A stretch of 64,000 bases of DNA from Sphingobacteriales bacterium (lineage in GTDB: Bacteria > Bacteroidota > Bacteroidia > Sphingobacteriales > Sphingobacteriaceae). The position numbers and the translations under genes were made by a program. Shown one piece after another: positions 25,259 through 35,582 of the stretch. Below the pieces are notes generated by a model that searched no databases, was not told where the DNA came from, and saw only the letters and a list, made by a program, of their open reading frames with translations. The stretch is taken from contig JAQBOG010000039.1 of NCBI GenBank assembly GCA_028288165.1, positions 1 through 64,000 on the forward strand, given 5' to 3'. Each line of letters opens with the position of its first letter. The stretch's first letter is position 1.

Positions 25259-25430
25259 ATATGGTTTATATGGTTTACTTTAACAAGTTTAGCGTATAAT
25301 CATTTTTGGCATTAGCACAGACGTTAAAATAATCAGGACTATTGTTTAAAACCCTGATTAGAGGATCAATGGTTCTATATTCCAAAATTTAATTAAGAAA
25401 TTAGCATACATTAATTACAAGCCTGCATTT

Positions 25431-28400
25431 ATGAAAGTCGTAAGCATTATTGTTTACCTATTTTTTTGCTTTCTGACCAGCACCAATGGTCAGGATATCC
25501 GATTTAGGAAAATCACTTCTAATCAGGGCTTATCTCATAATACTGTTTATGCTATAACCCAGGATGGAAAAGGATTTATGTGGTTTGGAACAAGGGAAGG
25601 GCTCAACAGATATGACAGTTACAGTGTAAAAAACTATTATATTAAAGACAGCAAACCCGGAGGTTCAGCAAATAAAATAAGCTCACTACTTTGTTATAAA
25701 TCCATCATATATGTAGGCACAGACAACGGCCTTTATTGTTATGATTCCAAAACAGATCAACTTCAAGAAAGCCAGGCTTTCCCTATCAAGCGAACTGTAT
25801 TATTTCTTGTGGAGCACAATGGAGTTATTTATGTAGGCACAACAGCAGGGTTATTTAAAATATCTAAAAACTCAAATAAGCTAATAAGTCAAAATGTAGC
25901 TGCAACCGCTATGTGTGTGATTTCTGATAATCGTTTCCTGTTAGCCATTGGTAAAACATTGAAAGTTATTAATGATAAAGGGGAAGTTCAGAGAACATTT
26001 GAAGCTGCCACTTTATCAAAATTAGGCGATGCAAGCATCTTTAATATATATAATGACGCAAAAGGAAAGATCTGGCTAGCTACCAATCATGGGCTCTTTA
26101 ACTACACGATAGAAAATCAAAGATTTTCCAGATTAAAATTTTCCTCATCAGAAACCCCAGAAACCAATACTGTTAGAGCTGTATCTGGAAATAAGAAAGA
26201 TGTACTTTATATAGGAACTGAAGAAGGATTATACATCTATAATTTAAAAACGGGACTTTCAGAAAATTATCAGCAATCTTTCAATAACGACCCTAAAAAA
26301 TTGAATGATAAAGCCATTTATTCTACCTGTTTGGCTAGAGATGGTTCTGTTTGGATGGGAACATATTTCGGGGGTGTAAATTACATACCATCAAACGTTA
26401 ATGGTTTCAAAAGCATTATAGCTAACGATCAAGATAATGGCTTGAAAGGAAAAGCGGTAAGCCAAATGATGGAAGATAGCCAGCATAAAATATGGGTTGG
26501 TACAGAAGATGGAGGAATAAGCATTTATAATCCTGCAAATGATACCTATAGAAGTATAAATAAAAAGAGTTCTCCATTTTATTTAACTACCAATAATGTT
26601 CACGCTATACATGACGACGGCTACGGTAATATTTGGGTAGGTACATTTTTGGGTGGCTTACATCAATTTGACACAAAAAGAAATACGACAACAATTTATG
26701 CCAACAAAAAAGGAGATCCAAGCTCATTATCTAATGACCAGGTTTATGCAATTTATCGGGATAGCAGAGGGAATTTATGGATAGCAACACAAAGTGGTTT
26801 AAATCTTTTTAATTATCAGACAAAAAAATTCAATCTGTTTAAACCCGAGGTTATGGGTAAAATATTTATTTATGACCTTATAGAAGACAAAAATGGTGAG
26901 TTATGGTTTTGTACCCGGCAAAGCGGTATTTATCGATACAATCCTGTTACCGGAAGTTTAACTAATTATACTGCCACCGGTAAAAATCCAACATTATTAA
27001 GTAATCAAATTATTAGTGTTTATAAAGACAGCAAGCAACAACTTTGGTTTGGCACTTTAGATGGTGGAGTAAGTCTTTATAACATTGATAAGAATAAGTT
27101 TATAAACTATACTATTAAAGAAGGCTTAGCGAATAACAATGTATATGGCATTCTTGAAGATGATAGTGGTGTTATTTGGCTTACAACCAATCGTGGGATT
27201 TCTAGGTTGAATCCTAAAACAAATAAGTTTACAAACTACGACAACAAATACGGGCTGCCATCTAACCAGTTTAATTTTAAATCTTATTTAAAAAGCAGTG
27301 AAGGTGTTTTATACTTTGGGAGTATTAACGGTTTGTGCTTCTTTAATCCTTCAACAATTGCTTCTGGTTCATCGTCACTCCCTTTAATGTTTACAGATTT
27401 TCAATTGTTTAATACAAGTGTTATTCCAGGGCAATCTTCTATACTTCAAAATCAAATAGATTACACTAATAGGATTGAGCTGGCATATAATCAAAATGTG
27501 TTCACGATAAATTATGCTGCAATAAATTATGCTAACCCTGGGAGTACGAATTATGCCTATTACCTCAAAGGTTTCGAGAATAAATGGAATTATGTTGGTG
27601 ATAAAAATAGCGTTACCTATACCAATTTATCACCCGGAAATTATGTGTTCCATATAAAGGCGGTAAATGCTGCTGGTGCCGCAAGCAGTTTAGAAAGAAC
27701 TTTGGAAATACACGTGTCTCCCCCATTTTATTTAAGCCGTTTGGCCTACCTTATTTACTTTTTATTGATAGGAGCTGTAGTATGGTTATATACAAGGTTC
27801 GTTAAGTTTCTACAACATAAAAAAACAGAAATACAGCTAGAACGTATTGAAAAAGAAAAAATCAAGGAGCTTACTCAACATCGGCTTAATTTTTTCACCT
27901 TTATTTCGCATGAATTCAAAACTCCTTTAACTCTTATACTGGCTTCGATTGATAAATTTTTAGAAGATAAAGGCATAGAGTTTAAAAAGAGTGCAGAGTT
28001 AGCAAATGTAAAAAGCAACGCTTCCATCCTATTTAAACTTATTCAACAATTAATGGAGTTTAGAAAAATAGAAACAGATCATGCTTCTATTAATTTGACA
28101 AAATCTGACATTGTTAATTTTATAAAAAATGCCACCTTTTATTTTGAAGCGATAACTATTAAGAAAGGTGTTAAATTGAATTTCGTTTCTTCCGAACCAT
28201 TATTGGAGTGCTATTTTGATCACGATAAAATGGAAAAAATATTTTTCAATATTCTTTCTAATGCCGTAAAAAACACTTCCAAAGGCAGTATAGAAGTAAT
28301 CCTAAATTTCAAAGATCAGGATGACACAAAAAAATTAATTACAATACTGGTAAATGATACTGGAAAGGGAATGTCTTCCATAGAACTTAAAAATATTTTT

Positions 28401-29441
28401 AACCCCTTCTACAAATCTCCGGAAAATAAGGAAGATGCAGAAAGTAGCGGGATTGGGCTGGCCTTGGTTAACAGTCTTGTAAAATACCTTAATGGAAATA
28501 TCCATATCAAAAGTGAACAGCAAAAAGGAACTTCAATAGAAATAACCTTACCTGTTCTTATGCAGCTTAATGAAATGATACCAGAAGAAAAGCAGCTACC
28601 AAAGTCGCAAGAAGAAGCAGTTGCTCTAACTAAACAAAACAATGCCTTGCCTGTCGGCACAATAAGCATAGATACGAAAACAAAATACACCTTACTTATA
28701 GTAGAGGATAACAAGGAATTACTTAATTTTTTATCCCAGCATTTTGCCAAAACCTATCATGTTATAACCGCATCTAATGGTTTACTTGCATTAAATAAGG
28801 TAAATAAAACTCCACCTGACATTATTATTAGTGATATTAAAATGCCTAAGATGGATGGTTTTGAACTCTGTAATAAAATAAAAAATGATAAACGTTTTAA
28901 TTACATCCCTGTTATTCTCCTCTCTGACAGTAACAAAGAAAATATTAAAATTGATGGCCTTGATATTGGAGCCGATGCCTATTTGAGCAAACCTTTTAAT
29001 TTAAAAGAGTTCGAACTACTGATTAGCAACATGATCAGATCCAGGGTAAAATTGAGAGAACATGTGATAGGTATTGGGGAGTTTTCAGCAGGAAATTTGC
29101 CTAGTAATAATAAAGATCAGGAGTTTCTGGCAAACCTTAGTGAAGTTTTAGAAAAGCAATTTTCTAACCCAAAAGTCACTATTGATATTCTGGCAAAGGA
29201 CTTAAATATGAGTCGCACTTCATTGCATCTCAATTTGAAAAAGATCTTAAATAAGAGCGCAACCGAGATTTTAAATGAGTATCGGCTAAAAAGAGCGGTT
29301 ATTATGCTTGAAAATAACATGCCTGTTAATGAGGTTTCCTTTTATTGTGGCTATAGTGACCCTAATTATTTCACCAGGATTTTTAAGAAGTACTTTAATG
29401 AAAGTCCTGTAAAGTATAAAGAAAAAACAGTACGTCTTTAA
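25431..29441 (+). CDS. Hybrid two-component system regulator (one-protein sensor/response regulator)
   Basis: The 1336-residue protein has a signal peptide, then a periplasmic sensor of two-component-regulator propeller repeats (many WFGT/WIGT-type blades, about residues 25-640). A Y_Y_Y domain follows (about 665-760), then one membrane segment (about 770-793). Next come a histidine kinase with H827 in FISHEFKTPL and ATPase motifs to about 1040, a receiver domain with D1135 in ISDIKMPKMDG, and a C-terminal AraC-type DNA-binding domain (about 1225-1336). Such regulators bind a glycan fragment in the periplasm and activate the neighbouring PUL. It is divergent from the sulfatase at 23549. Confidence 0.95.
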   Translation: MKVVSIIVYLFFCFLTSTNGQDIRFRKITSNQGLSHNTVYAITQDGKGFMWFGTREGLNRYDSYSVKNYYIKDSKPGGSANKISSLLCYKSIIYVGTDNGLYCYDSKTDQLQESQAFPIKRTVLFLVEHNGVIYVGTTAGLFKISKNSNKLISQNVAATAMCVISDNRFLLAIGKTLKVINDKGEVQRTFEAATLSKLGDASIFNIYNDAKGKIWLATNHGLFNYTIENQRFSRLKFSSSETPETNTVRAVSGNKKDVLYIGTEEGLYIYNLKTGLSENYQQSFNNDPKKLNDKAIYSTCLARDGSVWMGTYFGGVNYIPSNVNGFKSIIANDQDNGLKGKAVSQMMEDSQHKIWVGTEDGGISIYNPANDTYRSINKKSSPFYLTTNNVHAIHDDGYGNIWVGTFLGGLHQFDTKRNTTTIYANKKGDPSSLSNDQVYAIYRDSRGNLWIATQSGLNLFNYQTKKFNLFKPEVMGKIFIYDLIEDKNGELWFCTRQSGIYRYNPVTGSLTNYTATGKNPTLLSNQIISVYKDSKQQLWFGTLDGGVSLYNIDKNKFINYTIKEGLANNNVYGILEDDSGVIWLTTNRGISRLNPKTNKFTNYDNKYGLPSNQFNFKSYLKSSEGVLYFGSINGLCFFNPSTIASGSSSLPLMFTDFQLFNTSVIPGQSSILQNQIDYTNRIELAYNQNVFTINYAAINYANPGSTNYAYYLKGFENKWNYVGDKNSVTYTNLSPGNYVFHIKAVNAAGAASSLERTLEIHVSPPFYLSRLAYLIYFLLIGAVVWLYTRFVKFLQHKKTEIQLERIEKEKIKELTQHRLNFFTFISHEFKTPLTLILASIDKFLEDKGIEFKKSAELANVKSNASILFKLIQQLMEFRKIETDHASINLTKSDIVNFIKNATFYFEAITIKKGVKLNFVSSEPLLECYFDHDKMEKIFFNILSNAVKNTSKGSIEVILNFKDQDDTKKLITILVNDTGKGMSSIELKNIFNPFYKSPENKEDAESSGIGLALVNSLVKYLNGNIHIKSEQQKGTSIEITLPVLMQLNEMIPEEKQLPKSQEEAVALTKQNNALPVGTISIDTKTKYTLLIVEDNKELLNFLSQHFAKTYHVITASNGLLALNKVNKTPPDIIISDIKMPKMDGFELCNKIKNDKRFNYIPVILLSDSNKENIKIDGLDIGADAYLSKPFNLKEFELLISNMIRSRVKLREHVIGIGEFSAGNLPSNNKDQEFLANLSEVLEKQFSNPKVTIDILAKDLNMSRTSLHLNLKKILNKSATEILNEYRLKRAVIMLENNMPVNEVSFYCGYSDPNYFTRIFKKYFNESPVKYKEKTVRL

Positions 29442-29585
29442 ATAGGACTGAAGATGCATTAAAGTAAATCATTTCAGAAAATGTTTTTATAACATCCTGA
29501 TTCTTATATTTTTAACTTTTCCGAAAGAAGCCTAACCCATCTAAACCCGTATTCTATGGTTTTTGCAAGTTTTAAGGACAAATAT

Positions 29586-30117
29586 TTAGGCTGCTATATC
29601 AAAATCTTTTACATATGGTCTGTTCTTAGTTACTGCAGCAAAAGCCCTACTAACAAGCTTGTTTCTGATTACATTCAAAAATGGCGGAGTGGTGTTTCCC
29701 TTCTTTTAATTTCCGGTCATAATATCGTTTAAACTCATTATCTGTTTTGATCGTATTGAGGGCACACATTGTAAGTAGGGTCTTTATTTTCTTGTTGGCC
29801 AGGTGGCTGACCCTGGGCTTTCCTTTAAGTGTTGTCCCGGAAGTATTTCCAAAAGGGAATAGTACGCAATAACAGGCAAACTTCCGTGGATTTTCGAACA
29901 GGGTAAATCCCCGGGTAAGTACCACGATGAACATGGCTGTCTGTGGGCCGATGCAATATACCGAGTTGACCAAACGATATTGTTTCTCGAGCACCTGATC
30001 TTCCTTGATGCAACATAGGAGTTTTTCCTCTATCATATCGATCTTGCTATTATATTCCTTGATGAGTGCTTTTCTGATCTCCAGGGTAAATTCGGATCGT
30101 TCCTTGTCGAATTCCTC
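29586..30117 (-). pseudogene. IS110-family transposase remnant
   Basis: The best part (29650-30036) reads VNSVYCIGPQTAMFIVVLT, then FENPRKFACYCVLFPFGNTSG, then KGKPRVSHLANKKIKTLLTMCAL. This is the C-terminal half of IS110/IS116/IS902 transposases with the conserved Ser in TSG. Upstream in the same frame it continues to EEFDKERSEFTLEI before two stops. Downstream a frameshift at a T-run moves the end to KLVSRAFAAVTKNRPYVKDF with a stop at 29586. The N-terminal catalytic DEDD half is missing, so the element is dead. Confidence 0.85.
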
Positions 30118-30466
30118 CTACTAGAAGATTATAAGCGTTTTTCATTCGAAACAGACAAAAAGGGCAGCCAAGATAGTGTCCTGCGTTCACCTACGAGCGC
30201 ATAATGGCTTTGCTAGTTCCTCACAAACCCACCCTTCTGGACTTATAGCTCTCCGGCTCCTTCCGGCCACTTTTTTCCTTGCTTTCTTTTTTTCCGTTTT
30301 TTTTAAGTTGCCAGTCAGGCCGAATCAAGATGTTCATTGATTGAACATCTTGAAAACAATTGGTTATACCGTTTTCAGTGAGTACTTGGTTTTGCTTCAT
30401 GAACTCACTGGATTACTCACCAGATTGATCCGTTTTTATTATATATTTTGGTATACCATAAAAACA
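30118..30466. other. Gene-free stretch with a perfect 11-bp hairpin
   Basis: No gene is visible. It contains a T-rich region (30270-30315) and the hairpin CAAGATGTTCA/TGAACATCTTG at 30326-30352 with a five-base loop. It may be the remaining non-coding end of the IS110 relic or old tRNA-flanking sequence. Confidence 0.5.
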
Positions 30467-30501
30467 AAAAAACCTGTTAATGATATATTAACAGGCTTTT
30501 T
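30467..30501 (-). terminator. Intrinsic terminator of tRNA-Ser
   Basis: The stem CCTGTTAAT/ATTAACAGG has a five-base loop, with an A-run on one side and a T-run on the other. On the minus strand it lies 24 bases beyond the 3' end of the tRNA and ends in a U-run. The symmetric flanks mean it could work in both directions. Confidence 0.75.
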
Positions 30502-30524
30502 ATACATTTTGATATTGCTATCCG

Positions 30525-30611
30525 CGGAGAGAGAGGGATTCGAACCCTCGGTACCGTTGCCAGTACGACAGTTTAGCAAACTGTTCCTTTCGGCCACTCA
30601 GGCATCTCTCC
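30525..30611 (-). tRNA. tRNA-Ser(GCT)
   Basis: On the minus strand the acceptor GGAGAGA pairs with TCTCTCC. The D arm follows GCCTGAGTGG, the anticodon loop is TTTGCTAAA with anticodon GCT, and there is a long variable arm as in type II tRNAs. The T loop is GGTTCGAATCC. Length is 87 bases with a G discriminator, and the CCA end is not encoded. It reads AGC/AGU serine codons. It lies next to an IS110 relic; tRNA genes are common insertion points, though no attachment-site duplication is visible. Confidence 0.95.
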
Positions 30612-30671
30612 GAACTTCCCCTTTCAGGGAGTGCAAATATAGTAATTCAGACAAGCCTGCAAAAAATATTT

Positions 30672-32753
30672 TTACTTCTGTAAAGTATACTCAATACGCA
30701 CATGATAGATACCCATGAGCATGGTTTTGAATATGTGCTTGATGGTTTCTAAATCTTTAAGCGTAACGTTACTGTCTGTCAATTGCTTCTGTTCTAATTT
30801 GTAATTAATAATACGTTCAACCAAGTCACTAATGCTCCTTGCATCGGGCTCTTTTAAACTTCGTGAAGCAGCCTCAACCGAGTCTGCTAACATCAAAACT
30901 GCTGTCTCTTTTGAGAAAGGAATGGGGCCGGGATACCTGAAAATATTCTCATCAACGAACTTTTCGGGGAAATTTTTCAGAAAGGACTGATAAAAATAAT
31001 CCATCCGGGTATTGCCGTGATGCGTTCTGATAAAATCAATCAACATTTCTGGAACCTGGTTTTTCCGGGCAATTTCTACTCCCTTATTAACATGTTGTAT
31101 AATGATTTGTGCACTTTGTTCATAGGATAATTTATCATGAGGATTAGAACCTTTGTTCTGATTTTCGATAAAATATTGCGGGTTATCCATCTTACCAATA
31201 TCATGATACAGTGCTCCTGCCCTAACCAATAATGAATTTCCTCCAATCTTGAAAATTGCAGCTTCGGCCAAGTTTGCTACTTGCAAGGAATGCTGAAAGG
31301 TTCCAGGAGCTTTAAAAGCCAGATCACGCAGGAGTTTAGTGGTTGTATTAGTGAGTTCAATCAATGTAATATCGGAGGTGATTCCAAACAATTTCTCAAA
31401 TAAATAAATTAAGGGATAAGCTAAAAGAGATAAAAGAACGCTAATAGTAAACGGGACAAAGTTGATCAATTCCAAATTGGTTATTGAGCCTTCGCGGATA
31501 AATGAAATACCTAAAAATGCTACCAGGTAATTGGCTAATATCATCAAGGCAGAAATTAAAAATTGCTCTCGCTTAATAAGGTTCTTGATACTATAAATAG
31601 AAACCATACCACTGGTTACCTGCAAAAAGGCAAACTCGAAACTGTTAGGAACGAAAAACCCTGCTACTAAAACTACCAGTAAATGAATGTTTAAAGCCAG
31701 CCTGGTATCAAACAAAATCCGTATTATGATAGGTACAATGCAGTATGGAATGTAATAAAGGCTAGGCATTTTTACTTTAATTGCCCAAGATAATACGACT
31801 AGCATGCTGGTAACAACCAACAAAATCAGCGATAACTGCCTATTGTCATAATAAATATCCTTCCGGAACAAAAACAAAAAAGTAATTAAAAGAGTGATTA
31901 TTAATGCTACCAATAAAAACTGCCCAAAGAGAACCAGATTTTTATTCCCAATAACACGCTCATCCTCTTCATAACTACTTTTTAAAGATTCTAGCTTTTG
32001 GTAAATCTCCTCATTTACTCTACTCCCTTTAGCAACAATTAATTCGCCTCTTTGAACCAAACCTTGTGAAACTGAAATACTTTTAACTGCTTCGCTTTCT
32101 ACTTTGGAGGTTAAATTTTCGTCAAAAATATGGTTAGGTTCCAGATGGTTAGAAATTACTCCTAAAAGCCATTCTTTTGATTTAATAGCAGGATTATTTT
32201 CAACTTGATCTACCACAAAATTTCGGGCGCTTTCAATGGTAAACTCCTCCATTGTGTTGCGCTGAGTAGCCACGTTGTTAACGAGTAGGTTAAAATTGTA
32301 ATGGCTATTTTCCCGCTGATATTTTTTTACCGGAGTATAAATTCCTCTGTTGTAAATATTTTTTAAAATGGTGATTCCGGTATTTAAATAACTGCCTTTT
32401 TCTGCTTCACTCGCCTCTGAAAGCTTCCATTTCACTTCAAAATTAGTGGTGAAGTTTTCAATTACCTTTGGAGCTACATCATCATCAAGCTGGTAAACGG
32501 GCAATATAGATTTACTGATATCTTCCTGGTCTTTTGCAATCTGTTCATTGGTTTTTTTTATGGCAAACACATATGGTGAATACAGGTCTTTTTCCATCCA
32601 AACCTTACCCTTTTCATACTCATACCTAAACCGGGCTTGTTTAGGCAAGGCGAGTGTAATAACAATTACACATACACCCATCATCACAAACTTAAAATTA
32701 GATGCGTATTTAAAGTACGTGATGATATGAGAACCCTTCCTAAATGTTGCCAC
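30672..32753 (-). CDS. 7TM-HD domain phosphohydrolase (PgpH-like)
   Basis: The 693-residue protein starts at a GTG. One N-terminal membrane segment (about residues 18-36) is followed by an extracellular 7TMR-HD domain (about 50-260), seven membrane segments (about 270-455), and a cytosolic HD domain with HSLQVANLAEAA and GALYHDIGK. The architecture matches PgpH, which hydrolyses cyclic di-AMP in Firmicutes. In Bacteroidota the family is widespread and the substrate is likely but not proven to be the same. It is preceded by a 669-base gap and followed by tRNA-Ser. Confidence 0.9.
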   Translation of the reverse strand: MATFRKGSHIITYFKYASNFKFVMMGVCVIVITLALPKQARFRYEYEKGKVWMEKDLYSPYVFAIKKTNEQIAKDQEDISKSILPVYQLDDDVAPKVIENFTTNFEVKWKLSEASEAEKGSYLNTGITILKNIYNRGIYTPVKKYQRENSHYNFNLLVNNVATQRNTMEEFTIESARNFVVDQVENNPAIKSKEWLLGVISNHLEPNHIFDENLTSKVESEAVKSISVSQGLVQRGELIVAKGSRVNEEIYQKLESLKSSYEEDERVIGNKNLVLFGQFLLVALIITLLITFLFLFRKDIYYDNRQLSLILLVVTSMLVVLSWAIKVKMPSLYYIPYCIVPIIIRILFDTRLALNIHLLVVLVAGFFVPNSFEFAFLQVTSGMVSIYSIKNLIKREQFLISALMILANYLVAFLGISFIREGSITNLELINFVPFTISVLLSLLAYPLIYLFEKLFGITSDITLIELTNTTTKLLRDLAFKAPGTFQHSLQVANLAEAAIFKIGGNSLLVRAGALYHDIGKMDNPQYFIENQNKGSNPHDKLSYEQSAQIIIQHVNKGVEIARKNQVPEMLIDFIRTHHGNTRMDYFYQSFLKNFPEKFVDENIFRYPGPIPFSKETAVLMLADSVEAASRSLKEPDARSISDLVERIINYKLEQKQLTDSNVTLKDLETIKHIFKTMLMGIYHVRIEYTLQK

Positions 32754-33422
32754 GATGTATTGTTTTGACCAAATTTAATAATTTAAGTTGTATACAGGCG
32801 TTAGCAATAAATTACAAAGGTAAAAGGCATTGAAATAAATGGTTTTATGCTGGTTCCTTCCTAAATTTCAATTGTTTGAACTTTGCAAGAAACAAGCTTA
32901 GCAATCTTAAACCCGACAGCAATGGAAAACCCGGAGTGTGCAGTGGTTTAGAGCGAGGCAAGACGAGGATTTGCAATGAATGCCGGGACTGATGAAACCA
33001 ATGAAACTCAGAAACCTGCTTTTCTAATATTTTAAAACCTCAAAATGAATGTGCCAAATAATTTCGGGCAGAATCACCTTGACTATAACCTGTAATTTAG
33101 TAATCAAATCCATTACAGGAATGTGCTGTCTAATAACCTAAAATTGCTTAACTTGTATACTTTGAAATCAAAAACATAACAAGATTAAATTAATGAAGTA
33201 TTGAAAACCGACAACTAATAAGATGGCTTGGGCGTTCGGGCGGGCTTTCCGTTTCAATCTTTTTGTGCTGAAGAAAGAAGCACAAAAAGGATTTTCACTA
33301 CAATCCCTAACGCAAAACCTAGCATGTTTCATAAACCCATTTTATCAAAATTTATCCGAATTGATCACGAATTTTAAATCGAATTCAGCTTTTTAAAGCT
33401 ATTTAATTCATTCTTTATATCT
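32754..33422. other. Intergenic stretch with a GC-rich inverted repeat and a dispersed repeat
   Basis: No gene is visible between the divergent HD-phosphohydrolase and thiolase genes. Two elements stand out: a GC-richer block at about 32910-33000 with arms CCCGG (32930-32934) and CCGGG (32983-32987), and repeat copy B at 33230-33320. The promoters of both genes should lie here, but I cannot place them. Confidence 0.55.
33230..33320 (+). repeat. Dispersed hairpin repeat, copy B
   Basis: It begins GGGCGTTCGGGCGGGCTTTC, has the hairpin CTTTTTGTGC…GCACAAAAAG, and ends ACAATCCCTAACGCAAAACC. The ends match copies A and D, while the lower stem bases (GTGC/GCAC) differ from copy A (GCCC/GGGC) and copy D (GCCG/CGGC) in a paired way. 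It lies about 100 bases upstream of the thiolase gene. Confidence 0.75.
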
Positions 33423-34601
33423 ATGAACGAAGTATATATTATTTCTGCGGTAAGAACTCCGATAGGGAGTTTCGGCGGAAGTTTAGCAGGGATAAGCGCT
33501 ACCAAACTAGGTGCCGCGGTTATAAAAGAAGCGGTTGCTCGTGGAGGCATTTCGGCATCGCAGGTTCAGGAAGTTTATATGGGTAACGTATTATCTGCCA
33601 ATATCGGACAGGCTCCTGCAACCCAAGCCGTAATTTATGCTGGCTTACCAGATATTCCATCAACCACTATTAACAAAGTGTGTGCTTCGGGCACTAAAGC
33701 CATCATGTTAGCAGCTCAAAGTATCGCTCTGGGTGAAAATGATATTGTAATTGGTGGTGGCATGGAAAGCATGAGTAATGTTCCGTATTACCTGGAAAAA
33801 GCCCGGACGGGTTATCGGCTAGGCCACGGAGAATTAACAGATGGTTTGGTTAAAGATGGCTTGTGGGATGTTTACAACGATTATCACATGGGTTCGGCAG
33901 CCGAATTATGTGCTTCTGAATGTGATATCACTCGTGAGCAACAGGACGAATATGCAATTGAATCATACAAAAGGAGCATTGCTGCACGTGATGAAGGAAA
34001 ATTCAGTACTGAAATTTTACCTATAGAATTGAAGGATAGAAAAGGTAACATTAGCTTGATCACTGAAGATGAGGAAATGAGCACGGTTAATTTTGATAAG
34101 ATAAGTTTTTTGAAACCAGTATTTCGGAAAGAAGGAACTGTAACCGCAGCTAATGCTTCTACGTTGAACGATGGTGCAGCAGCCGTATTATTAATGAGCA
34201 AACAAAAAGCGGAAGAGTTGAATTTGAAACCGTTGGCAAAAATTTTAGCTTACGCAGATGCACAACAGGCGCCTGAATGGTTCACAACTACACCTGCTAA
34301 AGCGATACCTATTGCTTTAAAACGTGCCGGTTTGGACATTAGTCAGATTGATTATTTTGAGATAAATGAGGCATTTTCAGTTGTTTCTATAGCTAACAAC
34401 GATTTGCTAAAATTAGATCCGGCGAGAGTAAATGTAAACGGTGGAGCTGTATCTTTGGGGCATCCGCTGGGAGCTTCGGGTGCACGAATTGTGGTTACAT
34501 TAATTAATGTACTGCAGCAAAATAAAGGCAAAATTGGTGTTGCCGCAATATGCAACGGAGGAGGTGGAGCAAGTGCCTTGGTGATAGAAAATTTGCAATA
34601 A
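33423..34601 (+). CDS. Acetyl-CoA C-acetyltransferase (thiolase)
   Basis: The 392-residue protein has the thiolase active-site residues: C87 in NKVCASGTKA, His in GGAVSLGHPLGASGARI and Cys in AICNGGGGASAL near the end, plus NEAF near residue 314. Length is normal. It joins or cleaves acetoacetyl-CoA; a biosynthetic (acetyl-CoA acetyltransferase) role is likely given the short-chain-type sequence, but a beta-oxidation role is possible. A signal-peptide protein of unknown function follows 16 bases later and may be co-transcribed. Confidence 0.92.
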   Translation: MNEVYIISAVRTPIGSFGGSLAGISATKLGAAVIKEAVARGGISASQVQEVYMGNVLSANIGQAPATQAVIYAGLPDIPSTTINKVCASGTKAIMLAAQSIALGENDIVIGGGMESMSNVPYYLEKARTGYRLGHGELTDGLVKDGLWDVYNDYHMGSAAELCASECDITREQQDEYAIESYKRSIAARDEGKFSTEILPIELKDRKGNISLITEDEEMSTVNFDKISFLKPVFRKEGTVTAANASTLNDGAAAVLLMSKQKAEELNLKPLAKILAYADAQQAPEWFTTTPAKAIPIALKRAGLDISQIDYFEINEAFSVVSIANNDLLKLDPARVNVNGGAVSLGHPLGASGARIVVTLINVLQQNKGKIGVAAICNGGGGASALVIENLQ

Positions 34602-34617
34602 AAGATTAAAAATAAAG

Positions 34618-35541
34618 ATGAAATATATTTGTTCTGTTACTTTAATAGTATTCGTATTTGTAACCAGCAGCGTAAAAGCACAACATTCTGAAGTAGACAG
34701 AACTCGTCAGCAATTAGTAGTACTTCAAGATAGCATGCGCTCCTTAAATGTTAAAATGTTTAATGCTAGTTCAGAGCCCGAACGTATAAATGCAAATTAT
34801 TCGTTCATAAAAACGTTAGTTGAGGCATTGAAGAAACCGAGATCTTTCAATTATGAATTTGATTCATTAAAGGCCATCTCGATTTTAACATCAAACGATC
34901 AACGATTTAAAATATTTACCTGGAATATCATGAATAACGATGGCAGCTATCGCTTTTATGGTACCATCCAAATGAATAATCCTGATGGTAAATTACAGAT
35001 GTTTCCGCTTGTAGATTACTCACATGGCTTTAAAAATCCGAAAGACAGTGTTACCACCAACGACAAATGGTTTGGTGCCCAGTATTACAAAATAATACCT
35101 GTTACTTATAATGTAAGCGTACCTTACTATATACTGTTAGGATGGAAAGGCAATACGGTAAAAACAACCAAAAAGGTTATAGAAGTACTTTATTTCAAAA
35201 ACAACAAAGCCTATTTTGGACTTCCGGTTTTTGAAGGCGATAAGGAAAACGCCAATGCGAAACGAATTATATTTCAGTACAGCAGGAGTGCTTCTATGGC
35301 TTTAAATTATGATCCGCAAGGAGGCATGATCATATTTGATCACTTATCTCCTCCAGCCGACAATATGGCTGGAAAGTTTGAGTTATATGGGCCAGATTTT
35401 TCTTATGATGGTTTTAAATTACTAAATGGAAAATGGAGATTGCAAGAGGATCTTCCACTCAAAAACCTCCCGAACAGCAACGACAAACAATACATTAACC
35501 CAGCAAATGACCCAGGGGCAGCCATTTTCAAAAAGAAATAA
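34618..35541 (+). CDS. Exported protein of unknown function, conserved type in Sphingobacteria
   Basis: The 307-residue protein has a signal peptide ending SVKA near residue 21, then a short helical region (about 25-75) and a beta-rich body. Repeated short patterns such as YRFYGTIQMNN, YYILLGWKGN and IIFQYSRSAS alternate with charged turns. No catalytic motif is recognisable. It follows the thiolase gene closely but a functional link is not evident. It ends facing the LacI-type gene, with only 41 bases between them. Confidence 0.65.
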   Translation: MKYICSVTLIVFVFVTSSVKAQHSEVDRTRQQLVVLQDSMRSLNVKMFNASSEPERINANYSFIKTLVEALKKPRSFNYEFDSLKAISILTSNDQRFKIFTWNIMNNDGSYRFYGTIQMNNPDGKLQMFPLVDYSHGFKNPKDSVTTNDKWFGAQYYKIIPVTYNVSVPYYILLGWKGNTVKTTKKVIEVLYFKNNKAYFGLPVFEGDKENANAKRIIFQYSRSASMALNYDPQGGMIIFDHLSPPADNMAGKFELYGPDFSYDGFKLLNGKWRLQEDLPLKNLPNSNDKQYINPANDPGAAIFKKK

Positions 35542-35582
35542 CACCCTTTTAAATCAGAACTGAACATAGGTTTAATAAACGC

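Noticed and set aside
28335..28750. Minus-strand ORFs of 62 and 113 codons inside the regulator gene
   Set aside because: Antisense shadows of the kinase domain; the sense strand carries clear kinase motifs.
30341..30718. A 125-codon plus-strand ORF containing EREGFEPSV
   Set aside because: This is the known artefact of translating across the complement of a tRNA-Ser gene; the RNA gene explains it.
33884..34201. 105-codon minus-strand ORF inside the thiolase gene
   Set aside because: Antisense shadow of a conserved enzyme with intact active-site residues.
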